Shown: positions 23,832-33,818, numbered from the stretch's first letter. The stretch is DNA of 64,000 bases from Maritimibacter sp. 55A14 (GCF_003122205.1 NZ_QEYE01000009.1:1-64000); one strand, 5' to 3'. Numbers and translations are program-made. The notes: generated by a model from the sequence alone, not told the origin.

Positions 23832-25715
23832 ATGACCGAGCCGACCGAAGACCGATCCGCCGCAGACGCCCCGACGGGATATGCCTGCGTGCAGGCCCAC
23901 CTGAAAACCCTCGACAACAGTCCGGGCGTCTACCGGATGCTCGATGCGCGGGGGCAGGTTCTCTATGTCGGCAAGGCGCGCAATCTGCGCAAACGGGTCG
24001 CCAGCTATGCCAAGCCCGCCGGCCATTCCGCGCGCATCGTCCGGATGATCCGCGAGACCGCGTCGATGATGTTCCTGACGACGCGGACCGAGACCGAAGC
24101 GCTGCTGCTGGAGCAGAACCTCATCAAGCAGCTCAAGCCGCGCTACAACGTGCTGCTGCGCGACGACAAGAGTTTTCCCAACATCATCGTGACCGGCGGT
24201 CACGACTTCCCGCAGATCAAGAAGCATCGTGGCCGCAAGTCCGAGAAGGGCAGCTATTACGGCCCTTTCGCCAGCGCCGGCGCGGTGAACCGGACGCTCA
24301 ACCAGCTTCAGAAAGTGTTTCTGCTGCGCAACTGCTCGGATGCCACGTTCGAAAGCCGCACGCGGCCGTGCCTGCTCTATCAGATCAAGCGCTGTTCGGG
24401 GCCCTGCGTCGGGCATGTCTCCAAGGCCGACTATGCCGCGCTCGTCCGGGATGCGGAGCGGTTCCTGTCCGGCCGGTCCACGCGGATACAGGAGGATCTG
24501 GCCCGCCGGATGGAGGAGGCGTCGGCGGCGCTGGAGTTCGAGCGCGCCGCCGCCCTGCGTGACCGCATCCGCGCGCTCACCCAGGTCCAACAGGTTCAGG
24601 GGATCAACCCGCGCGGCGTGGCCGAGGCGGATGTCGTGGCGCTCCACATGGAAGGCGGACAGGCCTGCGTGCAGGTCTTCTTCATCCGCGCCAACCAGAA
24701 CTGGGGCAACCGCGACTATTATCCACGCACCGGTGCCGGGGCGGGCGAGGCCGAGGTGCTGGAGGCGTTCCTGGGCCAGTTCTACGACGGCAAGGAGCCG
24801 CCGCGGCTGGTGCTGCTTTCTCACCCGATCGAAAACGATGACCTGATGGCCGAGGCGCTGTCGGGGCGCGCGGGCCGCAAGGTGACGCTGGCGGTGCCGT
24901 TGCGCGGCGAGAAGGCGGAACTGGTCGCAGGCGCGGCACGAAATGCACGCGAGAGCCTGGGCCGCCGCATGGCCGAGAGCGCGGCGCAGGGCAAGCTGCT
25001 GGCCGGCGTGGCTGATGCCTTCGGCCTCGACGCGCCGCCGGCACGGATCGAGGTCTACGACAACTCCCATATCCAGGGCGCGCATGCGGTGGGCGCGATG
25101 ATCGTGGCCGGGCCGGAGGGCTTCGAGAAGAACCAGTACCGCAAGTTCAACATCCGTGCCGATGACCTGACACCGGGCGACGATTTCGGCATGATGAAGG
25201 AGGTTCTGGCGCGCCGCTTCCGGCGGTTGCTCAAGGACGATCCGGATCGCGAAGGCGGCACCTGGCCCGATCTGCTGCTCATCGACGGGGGCGCGGGGCA
25301 GGTCGGCGCGGTCGCCTCGATCATGGCCGATCTCGGCGTGGAGGGCGTGCCGGTGATCGGCGTGGCCAAGGGCATCGACCGCGACCAGGGCAAGGAGGAG
25401 TTCCACCGCCCCGGCCATGCCCGGCCCTTTGCGCTGCCGCGCACCGATCCGGTGCTCTACTTCATCCAGCGCCTGCGCGACGAGGCGCACCGTTTCGCCA
25501 TCGGCGCGCACCGGGCCAAGCGGTCCAAGGCCGTGGGCGCCACACCGCTCGACGACGTGCCGGGCGTCGGCGCCACGCGCAAGCGCGCGCTGCTCACGCA
25601 TTTCGGCTCGGCCAAGGCGGTGTCACGCGCCGGGCTGGCCGACCTGAAGGCGGTGGACGGAATATCCGCGGCGCTGGCGCAGACCATCTACGATCACTTC
25701 CATGAACAGGGATGA
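23832..25715 (+). CDS. uvrC: Excinuclease ABC subunit C
   Basis: A 627-residue nucleotide excision repair nuclease, full-length. Domains in order: GIY-YIG endonuclease ([21 protein letters not shown], about 30-115, 3' incision), a Cys-rich region ([15 protein letters not shown]), the UVR motif for UvrB contact (about 215-250), the RNase H-like C-nuclease ([18 protein letters not shown], 5' incision), and a C-terminal double helix-hairpin-helix ([20 protein letters not shown]). The stop overlaps the MFS gene by 14 bases. Confidence 0.97.
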   Translation: MTEPTEDRSAADAPTGYACVQAHLKTLDNSPGVYRMLDARGQVLYVGKARNLRKRVASYAKPAGHSARIVRMIRETASMMFLTTRTETEALLLEQNLIKQLKPRYNVLLRDDKSFPNIIVTGGHDFPQIKKHRGRKSEKGSYYGPFASAGAVNRTLNQLQKVFLLRNCSDATFESRTRPCLLYQIKRCSGPCVGHVSKADYAALVRDAERFLSGRSTRIQEDLARRMEEASAALEFERAAALRDRIRALTQVQQVQGINPRGVAEADVVALHMEGGQACVQVFFIRANQNWGNRDYYPRTGAGAGEAEVLEAFLGQFYDGKEPPRLVLLSHPIENDDLMAEALSGRAGRKVTLAVPLRGEKAELVAGAARNARESLGRRMAESAAQGKLLAGVADAFGLDAPPARIEVYDNSHIQGAHAVGAMIVAGPEGFEKNQYRKFNIRADDLTPGDDFGMMKEVLARRFRRLLKDDPDREGGTWPDLLLIDGGAGQVGAVASIMADLGVEGVPVIGVAKGIDRDQGKEEFHRPGHARPFALPRTDPVLYFIQRLRDEAHRFAIGAHRAKRSKAVGATPLDDVPGVGATRKRALLTHFGSAKAVSRAGLADLKAVDGISAALAQTIYDHFHEQG

Positions 25716-26934
25716 CCGGGGCCGCCGTGCCGGGCTGCTGGGGGTGCTGGCCCACCCGGATTATGCGCGGCTCTTCGCGGCGCAGGTGATCGCGCTACTG
25801 GGCACCGGGCTGCTGACCGTCGGGTTGGGTCTGACGGCCTACCAGATCGCGGGGGAGCGCGCGGGTACCGTTCTGGGTCTGGCACTGACCATCAAGATGG
25901 TGGCTTATGTGGGACTCTCGCCCTTGGCCCATGCGGTTGTCGCGCGGCTTGATCGGCGGCGGGTGCTGATTGCGGCCGACCTGGTGCGCGCGGCGGCCGC
26001 GCTCTGCCTGCCCTTCGTCACGGAGGCCTGGCAGATCTACCTGCTGATCTTCGTGCTGCAAGCGGCCTCGGCCACATTCACGCCCACTTTCCAGGGGGTG
26101 ATACCGGATATTCTGGAGGATGAGGCGGAGTATACCCGCGCCCTGTCTCTGGCGCGCCTCGCCTATGATCTGGAGAACCTGCTCAGCCCGGTTCTGGCCG
26201 GGCTGCTCTTGGCCGTGGTCAGCGCGCCGTGGCTCTTCGGCGGCACGGTGGCGGGCTTTCTGGCCTCGGCCATGCTGGTCGCGGCCACGGCGCTGCCCGC
26301 CGTGGCATCGGGTCAGCCGCAGAGCTTCGCGGACCGTCTCACACGCGGGGTGCGGCTCTATTTCGCGGCGCCGCGACTGCGCGGGCTGCTGGCGCTCAGC
26401 GCCACAGTGTCGGCGGTCGGGGCCGTGGTGATCGTGCAGAGCGTGGTGATCGCGCGCGGCATCTATGGCGGCGGCGAGGTCGCGCTGGCGGTGGCGCTGG
26501 GCGCGCATGGCGCAGGCTCCATGCTGGCCGCGCTGGCGCTGCCGCGGCTGCTGGAACGTCTGGCCGACCGCGCGGTGATGCTGGCCGGCGGGACGCTCGC
26601 TGCGGGTGCGATGGCGGCGGCGGGGCTGGGCGTGACGCTGGCGGGCTGGCCCGCATGGCCGGTCTTCCTGGCGATCTGGTTCGTGCTGGGGCTGGGGCTC
26701 TCGACGATCCTGACGCCGGCGGGGCGGCTCCTGCGCCGCTCCGCCCTGCCGCGGGACCGCCCGGCGCTCTTCGCCGCGCAATTCGCGCTCAGCCACGCCT
26801 GTTGGCTGGTGGGCTATCCGTTGGCGGGCTTCCTGGGCCCGGCGCTGGGACTGGGGCTGACGATGCTGGCGATGGGCGGGGCCGGTGCCGTGGCGCTTCT
26901 GGTCGCGCGCCGAGTTTGGCCCGCCGGGGACTGA
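25702..26934 (+). CDS. MFS transporter
   Basis: A 410-residue major facilitator protein with about twelve helices. The loop between helices 2 and 3 is [19 protein letters not shown], the variant A-like motif, and [42 protein letters not shown] is typical of the enterobactin-exporter-like (EntS/DHA3) subgroup of effluxers. Substrate unknown. The start lies inside the 3' end of uvrC. It ends 19 bases from the convergent hemE. Confidence 0.85.
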   Translation: MNRDDRGRRAGLLGVLAHPDYARLFAAQVIALLGTGLLTVGLGLTAYQIAGERAGTVLGLALTIKMVAYVGLSPLAHAVVARLDRRRVLIAADLVRAAAALCLPFVTEAWQIYLLIFVLQAASATFTPTFQGVIPDILEDEAEYTRALSLARLAYDLENLLSPVLAGLLLAVVSAPWLFGGTVAGFLASAMLVAATALPAVASGQPQSFADRLTRGVRLYFAAPRLRGLLALSATVSAVGAVVIVQSVVIARGIYGGGEVALAVALGAHGAGSMLAALALPRLLERLADRAVMLAGGTLAAGAMAAAGLGVTLAGWPAWPVFLAIWFVLGLGLSTILTPAGRLLRRSALPRDRPALFAAQFALSHACWLVGYPLAGFLGPALGLGLTMLAMGGAGAVALLVARRVWPAGD

Positions 26935-26953
26935 GCCTGCGATCAGCGCGCAA

Positions 26954-27985
26954 TCAGCCCCGAAGCGCCTTCAGCATGACATCGACATGCGCCGGGTCGG
27001 CATCGGGCGTGATCCCGTGGCCGAGGTTGAAGATATGCGGCCCGCCCGAGAAGGCGTCGCGGATGCGGCGGGTCTCGTCGATCAGTCTCTGCCCGCCCTC
27101 GACCAGAAGCTGCGGATCGAGATTGCCCTGAACGCAGGACTGCGGCTGCAACACCCGCGCCGCCCAGTCCGTGTCCACCTCGGTGTCGAGCGCCAGGCAA
27201 TCGGCCCCGGTGGCGGCGGCGAACCCGTCGAGCTTTGCGCCGCCCTGGCGCGGGAAGGCGATCGCCGGGACATCCGGATGCGCCGCCTTCAGCGCGGCGA
27301 TGATCCGTTTCGCGGGCGCCAGTGCGAAGTCGTCGAAATCGTCGCCCTTGAGCGATCCGGCCCAACTGTCGAAGAGCTTGACCACCTCCGCCCCGGCGGC
27401 GATCTGGGCCAGCAGGTACTCGGTCGTGGCTTCGGTCAGCCGGTCGATCAGCGCGGTGAAGGTCGCGCGGTCGGAGGATTTGAGCGCATGCGCCGGCCCC
27501 TGGTCAGGGGTGCCGCGCCCGGCGATCATGTAGGTGGCCACCGTCCAGGGCGCACCCGCGAAGCCGATGAGCGGCACTTCGGCGGGCAGGTCGCGGCGCA
27601 GCAGCCGCACCGTCTCGTAGATCGGGCCCAGCCGGTCGTGGATCGCGCCCGCGGGTTTCAGCGCCTTGAAGTCGCCGGGCCCGGTGACGGTGGACAGGCG
27701 CGGGCCCTCGCCGGTGACGAACCACAGATCGGCACCCAGCGCCTGCGGCACCAGCAGGATGTCCGCGAACAGGATCGCCGCGTCGAAGCCGTAGCGGCGG
27801 ATCGGTTGCAGCGTGACCTCGGCGGCCAGTTCGGGCGTGTAGCACAGCGACAGGAAATCACCCGCCTGCGCGCGGGTGGCGCGGTACTCCGGCAGGTAGC
27901 GGCCCGCCTGGCGCATCATCCAGACCGGTGGCACCGGAAGGGTCTCGCCCGCCAGCGCGCGCATCAGAAGTCTGTCATCGGCCAT
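26954..27985 (-). CDS. hemE: Uroporphyrinogen decarboxylase
   Basis: A 343-residue cytoplasmic enzyme that decarboxylates uroporphyrinogen III to coproporphyrinogen III in heme synthesis. [21 protein letters not shown] is the hallmark N-terminal active-site motif with the substrate-binding arginines; [16 protein letters not shown] and [15 protein letters not shown] are also diagnostic. Divergent from hemC with 104 bases between. Confidence 0.97.
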   Translation of the reverse strand: MADDRLLMRALAGETLPVPPVWMMRQAGRYLPEYRATRAQAGDFLSLCYTPELAAEVTLQPIRRYGFDAAILFADILLVPQALGADLWFVTGEGPRLSTVTGPGDFKALKPAGAIHDRLGPIYETVRLLRRDLPAEVPLIGFAGAPWTVATYMIAGRGTPDQGPAHALKSSDRATFTALIDRLTEATTEYLLAQIAAGAEVVKLFDSWAGSLKGDDFDDFALAPAKRIIAALKAAHPDVPAIAFPRQGGAKLDGFAAATGADCLALDTEVDTDWAARVLQPQSCVQGNLDPQLLVEGGQRLIDETRRIRDAFSGGPHIFNLGHGITPDADPAHVDVMLKALRG

Positions 27986-28089
27986 GGTATCGCCCCCCGC
28001 ATCTATCGGGCCGATCTGTCACGCGGGTGGCGCGGGATGTCAATGCGAGAGAGTTGCGCAGCGCCGCGGCCGGGGGTACGAGGGATGAC

Positions 28090-29037
28090 ATGACACTGGC
28101 CATACCCACCCCCGACACCCCCCTCCGGATCGGCACGCGCGGCTCGCCGCTGGCGCTCGCCCAGGCACATGAGACGCGCGCGCGCCTCATGGCTGCCCAC
28201 GATACCGCGGAGGATGCCTTCGAGATCGTGGTCATCAAGACCACCGGCGACCGGGTGCAGGACCGGCCGCTCAAGGAAATCGGCGGCAAGGGGCTCTTCA
28301 CCAAGGAGATCGAGGAGGCGATGCTGTCGGGCGGGATCGACATCGCGGTGCATTCCATGAAGGACATGCCGGTGGACCAGCCCGCCGGGCTGGTGCTTGA
28401 TTGCTACCTGCCGCGCGAGGACCCGCGCGACGCCTTCGTCTCGCCCCATGTGGCGGGGCTGGCGGAGTTGTCGGAGGGCGATATCGTGGGCACCTCGAGC
28501 CTGCGCCGCCGCGCGCAGGTCTTGCACAGGTATCCGGCGCTGCGGGTGGTGGAATTCCGCGGAAACGTCCAGACCCGGCTGCGCAAGCTCGACGAGGGCG
28601 TGGCGCGCTGCACCTTCCTGGCGCAGGCCGGGCTCAACCGGCTCGGGTGTGCGGATGTCGCGCGCGGGCCGGTCTCCACCGCCGACATGCTGCCCGCCGT
28701 CGCGCAGGGCGCGATCGGTATCGAACGGCGCAGCGGCGACAGCCGCATCGCCGCGTTGCTGGAACCGATCCACGATACACCCACCGCCGAGCAGCTGGCC
28801 GCCGAGCGCGCCTTCCTGGCGGCGCTCGACGGCTCCTGCGAGACGCCCATCGCGGGGCTTGCCGAGGTGACGGGCGGCGCGCTGCGCCTGCGCGGTGAGA
28901 TCCTGCGCCCCGACGGGTCGGAGGCGCATGCCGACGCCATCGAGGGCCCGGTCGCCGACGGCCCCGAGATGGGGCGCGCGCTGGCCGAAACGCTGCTGAG
29001 CCGGGCGGGGCGGGGCTTCTTCGACTGGCGCGGCTGA
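28090..29037 (+). CDS. hemC: Porphobilinogen deaminase (hydroxymethylbilane synthase)
   Basis: A 315-residue enzyme that polymerises four porphobilinogens to hydroxymethylbilane. RIGTRGSPLALAQ opens the fold, catalytic D92 sits in HSMKDMPV, VGTSSLRRRAQ is the arginine cluster, and C250 in LDGSCETPIAG carries the dipyrromethane cofactor. The ATG at 28090 begins the family N-terminus; the open frame upstream is not conserved. It ends 13 bases from the convergent NtrC-like gene. Confidence 0.97.
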   Translation: MTLAIPTPDTPLRIGTRGSPLALAQAHETRARLMAAHDTAEDAFEIVVIKTTGDRVQDRPLKEIGGKGLFTKEIEEAMLSGGIDIAVHSMKDMPVDQPAGLVLDCYLPREDPRDAFVSPHVAGLAELSEGDIVGTSSLRRRAQVLHRYPALRVVEFRGNVQTRLRKLDEGVARCTFLAQAGLNRLGCADVARGPVSTADMLPAVAQGAIGIERRSGDSRIAALLEPIHDTPTAEQLAAERAFLAALDGSCETPIAGLAEVTGGALRLRGEILRPDGSEAHADAIEGPVADGPEMGRALAETLLSRAGRGFFDWRG

Positions 29038-29050
29038 GCGCGGAGGCGCC

Positions 29051-30421
29051 TCAGACCTTCCACATGGCGCATTTGCGGTCGATGGTCTTGCGCGCGATGC
29101 CCAGACGGCGGGCGGCCTCGGCCCGGTTGCCCCCGCAGGCTTCCAGGACGCCCAGGATATGCCGCCTTTCCACCGCCTGAAGCGAGTCCACCGGGTCGCC
29201 GCTGACGCCGGGGGCCGGGCCGTGCCCGGCGATCTCGTCGGGGAACCGGCCCAGGACCAGCGCGCGTTCGATCGTGTTGCGCAGTTCGCGGACATTGCCC
29301 GGCCAGTCATGGCGCGCCAGGTTGGCGAGCACCTCCCCGGTCAGGTCGAGCGGCTTCACGCCGCGGTCGCGGGCGATTGTGTGGATGAATGCATCGGCCA
29401 GCGCGGGCAGGTCTTCCAGCCGGTCTTTCAGGCAGGGCATCCGCACGGTCATCACGCTGATGCGGTGAAAGAGGTCGGCGCGGAACCGGCCGGCGGCCAC
29501 CGCCCTGTCCAGATCGGCATTGGTGGAGATGAGGAAACGCAGGTTCAGCCGCAGCTCCCGCGTGGCGCCGGCGGGGCGAATGCGCCGTTCCTCGATCACC
29601 CGCAGGATCGCGCCCTGCACCGGGCGCGGCATTTCCGCGATCTCGTCCAGGAAGAGCGTGCCGCCATTCGCATGCAGAAGCAGCCCGTCCCGGCGTTCGG
29701 TGCCGGCGGCAGAGACCGATCCGAAGAGATCGTCATGGATCCGGCCGGGCGAGATCGCGGCGCAATTGACCGGCACGAAGGGTTTCTCCGCCCGGTCCGA
29801 AAGGGCGTGCAGCGTGCGCGCGGCCACTTCCTTGCCGGTGCCGGTCGCGCCGGTGAACAGCACCGGCGTGGCGAGCGGCGCGAGCTTCTCCAGCGTCTCC
29901 ACGATCCCGGCGATTGCCGGGGAGGTGCCCAGAAGCCGCCCGCGCCTCTCCGCGCCCTTCAGGATGAAATTATCGCGGCGCTGGTGCAACCGGTCCAGAC
30001 AGCGCCCCACAGCGCTCAGTATCTGGCTTGAGCCGAACGGCTTGAGCACCAGGTCGGCGGCCCCTGCGCGCAACGCCTCTATCGCCGTCTCCATATGCGC
30101 ATTTTCGGTCACAAGGATTGTCTCGGCGAAGAGCCCCACCTCGTTCTGCTCGCGCAGCCAGTCCAGCCCGGTCCTGCCGGGCAAAGCGTTCTCCAGGATC
30201 ACGATGTCGAAATGGCCGGTATCGAGGCAGCGCGAGGCGTCCTCCGGCGATGCCGCCGCCTCGATCCGCCTCACATGCGGTCCGAGGACAGAGGACAGCA
30301 GGTCGCGCGCCTCCGGGTCGCCATCGACCACCAGGATCGATGCATGCGCCAGGTCCGCACCGAAGGCGGGCGCGACGGCCGGCGTTCCGTCCCTGGCGGA
30401 AGGGTGTTGGGGCTGGTTCAT
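29051..30421 (-). CDS. NtrC-family response regulator with pseudo-receiver and no sigma-54 loop
   Basis: A 456-residue protein laid out as receiver, AAA+ and Fis-type helix-turn-helix. In the receiver the phosphoacceptor aspartate is replaced by E77 (FDIVILENALPG), while the switch Thr and K127 (LKPF) remain. The AAA+ domain keeps Walker A GATGTGKE (191-198) and Walker B GGTLFLDE, but the GAFTGA loop that touches sigma-54 is absent: after LFG (232-234) the text is SVSAAGTERRDG and about three residues are missing. The C-terminus (VLEACGGNRAEAARRLGIARKTIDRK) binds DNA. It probably works with sigma-70 or as a repressor, and without phosphorylation. It is the last gene of the fdh block; the start at 30421 is an ATG downstream of a basic non-family extension. 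Confidence 0.85.
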   Translation of the reverse strand: MNQPQHPSARDGTPAVAPAFGADLAHASILVVDGDPEARDLLSSVLGPHVRRIEAAASPEDASRCLDTGHFDIVILENALPGRTGLDWLREQNEVGLFAETILVTENAHMETAIEALRAGAADLVLKPFGSSQILSAVGRCLDRLHQRRDNFILKGAERRGRLLGTSPAIAGIVETLEKLAPLATPVLFTGATGTGKEVAARTLHALSDRAEKPFVPVNCAAISPGRIHDDLFGSVSAAGTERRDGLLLHANGGTLFLDEIAEMPRPVQGAILRVIEERRIRPAGATRELRLNLRFLISTNADLDRAVAAGRFRADLFHRISVMTVRMPCLKDRLEDLPALADAFIHTIARDRGVKPLDLTGEVLANLARHDWPGNVRELRNTIERALVLGRFPDEIAGHGPAPGVSGDPVDSLQAVERRHILGVLEACGGNRAEAARRLGIARKTIDRKCAMWKV

Positions 30422-30440
30422 GGCTGGACAGCGGCCGGCT

Positions 30441-30566
30441 TCAATCCAGGCGGGTCGCGGTACTCGCGCTGCGCTCCTGCGCGGAGAAGCCCGCGCGTTC
30501 GAGAACCAGCGGCGCGGCAACGGCGATGATCGCGATCACGGCGAATGCGGTCAGCATGGCTTTCAT
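30441..30566 (-). CDS. 41-residue single-pass membrane peptide in the fdh operon
   Basis: The ATG at 30566 comes one base after the stop of the WD40-cytochrome gene and is preceded by GGGAGACTGAC, a good ribosome site. The product starts MKAMLTAFAVIAIIAVAAPLV, one hydrophobic helix, then a short polar tail (LERAGFSAQERSASTATRLD). It looks like a small subunit or stabiliser of a membrane complex, perhaps of the formate dehydrogenase or the adjacent cytochrome; no family is recognised. Confidence 0.65.
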   Translation of the reverse strand: MKAMLTAFAVIAIIAVAAPLVLERAGFSAQERSASTATRLD

Positions 30567-30567
30567 G

Positions 30568-31866
30568 TCAGTCTCCCAGCGATGTTGTGGCGCGGCGCAG
30601 GAAATCCACCAGATCGGCGCGGTCTTCCGCGCGCGTGATGCGCTGCATGGGCATCTTGCTGCCCGGAATATAGTGATCGGGGCCCAGATCGAACAGGGCG
30701 GTGATGGTTTCTTCGGTCCAGACGATGTCGGAGTCGCGCAGCGTCCGGGAGTAGCGATAGCCGGGCAGGCTGCCCGCCGGACGCCCGAAAATGCCGTGCA
30801 GCGTGGGCCCGGCCCGGCGTTTGCCGTCGGGGCCGAGCGCATGGCAGATGGAGCATTTGCGCATGAACTGCCGCTCGCCATTGCTCATCGTTGTGGGGTC
30901 CTTGAGGAAGCTGCGCGCGGTAGCCGTCATCTTGGCGTAGTCGTCCATCGCATCGACAGGCCAGGAATACATGATGTCGTCCAGCCCCGCGGCATGGATG
31001 TTGGTTCCGTCGGCCGAGAAGGCCAACGCCCAGACCGGCCCGATGCGTGCGGCGCGGAAATCCCGGCGGATGCGCCAGTCCGCTGTGTCGATTACCATGA
31101 TGAAGCCTTGGCCGTCAGCCGCCGCTAGGAGCCCTGCTCCGCGATGCCCGGCCAGGTCCAGGATGGGCCGCCGGTCCAGCGTGAAATCCGCGATCGTGTC
31201 GCCGCTGGCGGGATCGACCACCCGTGTCGCGCCGTCCACCGCGCCATAGGCCAGCCAGCCCGCGGTCTCGTCCAGCCAGAGCGCGTTGATGCCGAAGCCG
31301 TGGCGCAGGAGGATCTGCCGCTCATCGCCGGTCTCCACGTCCCAGACGCGGATCGTGCCATCGGTTGAGGCGGAGTAGAGCGTCTTGCCGTCCCGCGAGA
31401 AGACGACATCGTTGACGCCGGCCGTGTGGTCGGTCAGGAAGCGCGGCGCCCCGCCGCCGTCCAGTGGCCAGAGCCCGATATTTCCGTCCCAGCTTGCCGA
31501 GGCGACGGTGCCGCCATCGGGCGAGACCGCAAGCCCCATCACCTTGCCCTTGTGGCCCGAAAGAACACGCGCCGCGCCGCTCTCGAGATCCCAGACCCGC
31601 AGGTCGAAATCGTCGCTTGCCGAAACCGCCCAGCCAGGGCCCGCGAAGACCACGGCGTTGACTGCGGCGCGGTGGCCTTCCAACCAGCGCGGCTCCGCGC
31701 CCTGCCAGTAGCCCACGGAATTGTCGAAACTCGCGGTCAGGATCGCGCCGTCCGGCCCCTCGGCCAGGCCGCGCACCGGGCCGCCATGCCCCTTGAGCGT
31801 GAAGAAGTCGCCCGCACCGGCCAGCGTGGGGATCAGGGTCAACAGGGTGACCAGGATGGCGCGCAT
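30568..31866 (-). CDS. Secreted WD40 propeller fused to cytochrome c
   Basis: A 432-residue periplasmic protein. After a signal peptide (to about LAGAG), residues 22-305 form about seven WD40 repeats (FTLKGHGGPVRGLAEGPDG, LRVWDLESGAARVLSGHKG, TIRVWDVETGDERQ). A class I cytochrome c follows: C338-S-I-C341-H342, a LHGIFGRPAG segment, and the axial methionine within PGSKMPMQ (M405 or M407). Fusion of these domains in a formate dehydrogenase operon suggests an electron acceptor or docking partner for formate oxidation. The start overlaps the FdhC stop by one base. Confidence 0.86.
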   Translation of the reverse strand: MRAILVTLLTLIPTLAGAGDFFTLKGHGGPVRGLAEGPDGAILTASFDNSVGYWQGAEPRWLEGHRAAVNAVVFAGPGWAVSASDDFDLRVWDLESGAARVLSGHKGKVMGLAVSPDGGTVASASWDGNIGLWPLDGGGAPRFLTDHTAGVNDVVFSRDGKTLYSASTDGTIRVWDVETGDERQILLRHGFGINALWLDETAGWLAYGAVDGATRVVDPASGDTIADFTLDRRPILDLAGHRGAGLLAAADGQGFIMVIDTADWRIRRDFRAARIGPVWALAFSADGTNIHAAGLDDIMYSWPVDAMDDYAKMTATARSFLKDPTTMSNGERQFMRKCSICHALGPDGKRRAGPTLHGIFGRPAGSLPGYRYSRTLRDSDIVWTEETITALFDLGPDHYIPGSKMPMQRITRAEDRADLVDFLRRATTSLGD

Positions 31867-33089
31867 TATTCCGCCGGGGTCCGCCCGGCCTGCGGCGCAT
31901 CCTCCGAACCTGCGGTCACTTCATCGTACCACAGGCGGTGATGCTCCTTCGCCCATTGCACCTCGACCTCGCCCGAGCCCATTGCGTCATAGGCGCCTTC
32001 CATGCCCAGGCTGCCCAGGTAGATATGCGCAATGATGATCGCCATGAAGATGAAGGCGATGATGGCATGCCAGAGCTGCGCGAGCTGCATTTCCTCATGC
32101 GGCGCCAGCGCGGTGTTCAACTCGCCCAGGCCAATCGCCTGCGGGATGCCGAGCGCGTTGAGCGTCTCGAAGGTCGCGGCGAACATCGGCAGCTCGAACG
32201 GGAAGAGCAACGACAGCCCCGAGGCCGAGATCGACACGCCGAGGATCACCACCGCCCAGAAGATCAGCTTCTGGCCCGCGTTGAACTTCTTGGCCGGCGG
32301 GTGGACGCCCTTGGAGAAGAGCCCGCCGCCCACGGCCAGCCATTTCAGGTCGTGCCGGTTGGGAATGTTCTCGATCACCCAGAGCACGATGACCAGGACG
32401 AGGCCCAGCATGAAGGCCCAGGCCACGTTGTTGTGCACCCATTTGGAGGCCAAGGCGAGTGTGGAGAACGCCTCCTTGCCGAAGAGCGGGATCAGCGCCA
32501 CGCGCCCGAAGAGCGACACCAGCCCGGTGATGCCCAGCAGGATGAAGGAGCCCGCCAGCGTCCAGTGCGCGAAGCGTTCGACGCTGTTGAAGCGCAGGAT
32601 CGTGCGGCCGGTTTTCTCGCCGTCGATACGGATGCGGCCTCGAATCAGGTAGAAGAGCGCGATCACGGCGATCATGCCGAGCAGCAGATAGCCGCCATAG
32701 ACGCGCAGCGGACCGTCGCGCAGTTGCAGCCAGCGCATCCCGCCGTCCTGCACCAGAACGCCGGCCGCGGGGCCGCGGGCCGAGGCTGAGACATCGGCCT
32801 CGTTGAAGCGCAGGTCGCGCCAGATCTCGGAATCGGAGAGCCCGCCGAGCGGCGCAAGCTGCGGCGCCGGGGCGCCGGGGATCTGCCCGTCGGACGTGGC
32901 GTTGCGCCGAAAATCGTTATCGACCTTCTCGCCGCGCTGGCGCGCGAGAATGTCTTCCAGTGTTTGCGCCCCGCCGGTGGCGGAACGGTCGGGCGCGGCG
33001 CCCGTGGCGTCCTGTGCGGCGGCCGGCGCGGGCAGGGCGCCCAGCAGTAGCATGGAGAGAAAGGCGGCGAGGATGGTGCGCATGATCAA
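31866..33089 (-). CDS. Formate dehydrogenase gamma subunit (cytochrome b556)
   Basis: A 407-residue inner-membrane diheme cytochrome b that passes electrons from FdhB to quinone. A signal peptide and a periplasmic N-terminal extension (about 25-125) precede one extra helix and the four-helix core with heme histidines in RFNSVERFAHWTLAGSFILLGITG, SKWVHNNVAWAFMLG and LWHAIIAFIFMAIIIAHIYLG. The C-terminal AKEHHRLWYDEV segment is typical of FdoI/FdnI-like subunits. Preceded by a strong hairpin in the intergenic gap. Confidence 0.92.
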   Translation of the reverse strand: MIMRTILAAFLSMLLLGALPAPAAAQDATGAAPDRSATGGAQTLEDILARQRGEKVDNDFRRNATSDGQIPGAPAPQLAPLGGLSDSEIWRDLRFNEADVSASARGPAAGVLVQDGGMRWLQLRDGPLRVYGGYLLLGMIAVIALFYLIRGRIRIDGEKTGRTILRFNSVERFAHWTLAGSFILLGITGLVSLFGRVALIPLFGKEAFSTLALASKWVHNNVAWAFMLGLVLVIVLWVIENIPNRHDLKWLAVGGGLFSKGVHPPAKKFNAGQKLIFWAVVILGVSISASGLSLLFPFELPMFAATFETLNALGIPQAIGLGELNTALAPHEEMQLAQLWHAIIAFIFMAIIIAHIYLGSLGMEGAYDAMGSGEVEVQWAKEHHRLWYDEVTAGSEDAPQAGRTPAE

Positions 33090-33126
33090 AATCCCACGTT
33101 GGAGAATGCCGGAGTCGGAAGGTCAG

Positions 33127-33151
33127 CAGGGCGGCCCGGAGAGCCGCCCTG
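33127..33151 (-). other. Strong hairpin between fdhB and fdhC
   Basis: CAGGGCGGC (33127-33135) and GCCGCCCTG (33143-33151) form a perfect 9-bp stem with a 7-base loop in the 121-bp gap between the iron-sulfur and cytochrome b genes. No T-run follows on either strand, so it is more likely an mRNA-stability or processing element that sets subunit ratios than a terminator. Confidence 0.6.
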
Positions 33152-33210
33152 CGCCGTCATGACATCGCGTGACCGGAGCAGGGACCGTTCTTGCGGACGG
33201 CCCCCGCCGC

Positions 33211-33804
33211 TCAGCCGCCCTTCTGGCCGTAGGCCGTGCCCCAGCCCCAGGCGCCGGAGCCGAAGCCCCGCGCGACAACGCGCTCGCGGTAGATCGCCGA
33301 CACGGTGTCGCCATCGCCCGCCAGCAGAGCCTTGGTGGAACACATCTCGGCGCAGATCGGCAGCTTGCCTTCGGCGATCCGGTTGCGGCCGTATTTCTGG
33401 AACTCGGCGGTGGAGTGGTTCTCCTCCGGTCCGCCTGCACAGAACGTGCATTTGTCCATCTTGCCGCGGGAGCCGAAATTGCCCGCCTGCGGGTATTGCG
33501 GCGCGCCGAAGGGGCACGCGTAGAAGCAATAGCCGCAGCCGATGCACAGGTCCTTGGAGTGCAGGACCACGCCTTCCTCGTTCTGGTAGAAGCAATCCAC
33601 CGGGCAGACGGCCATGCAGGGCGCGTCCGAGCAGTGCATGCACGCCACCGAGATGGAGCGCTCACCCGGCTTGCCGTCATTGATCGTGACGACGCGCCGC
33701 CGGTTGATGCCCCAGGGCACCTCGTGCTCGTTCTTGCAGGCAGTGACGCAGGCGTTGCACTCGATACAGCGTTCCGCGTCGCAGAGAAACTTAGCTCTTG
33801 CCAT
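33211..33804 (-). CDS. Formate dehydrogenase iron-sulfur (beta) subunit, FDH3 type
   Basis: A 197-residue ferredoxin-like subunit. Four cysteine groups bind [4Fe-4S] clusters: CIECNACVTACKNEH, CMHCSDAPCMAVCPVDCF, CIGCGYCFYACPFGAP, and CTFCAGG with CAEMC. It carries electrons from the molybdopterin subunit to cytochrome b. It is short, lacking the C-terminal membrane anchor helix of FdnH/FdoH. It lies 14 bases after fdhA. Confidence 0.94.
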   Translation of the reverse strand: MARAKFLCDAERCIECNACVTACKNEHEVPWGINRRRVVTINDGKPGERSISVACMHCSDAPCMAVCPVDCFYQNEEGVVLHSKDLCIGCGYCFYACPFGAPQYPQAGNFGSRGKMDKCTFCAGGPEENHSTAEFQKYGRNRIAEGKLPICAEMCSTKALLAGDGDTVSAIYRERVVARGFGSGAWGWGTAYGQKGG

Positions 33805-33818
33805 TGATCAGTCCTCCT

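Noticed and set aside
23715-25601. 628-codon minus-strand frame opposite uvrC
   Set aside because: uvrC is complete with all domains on the plus strand; the antisense frame is His/Arg-rich and unmatched.
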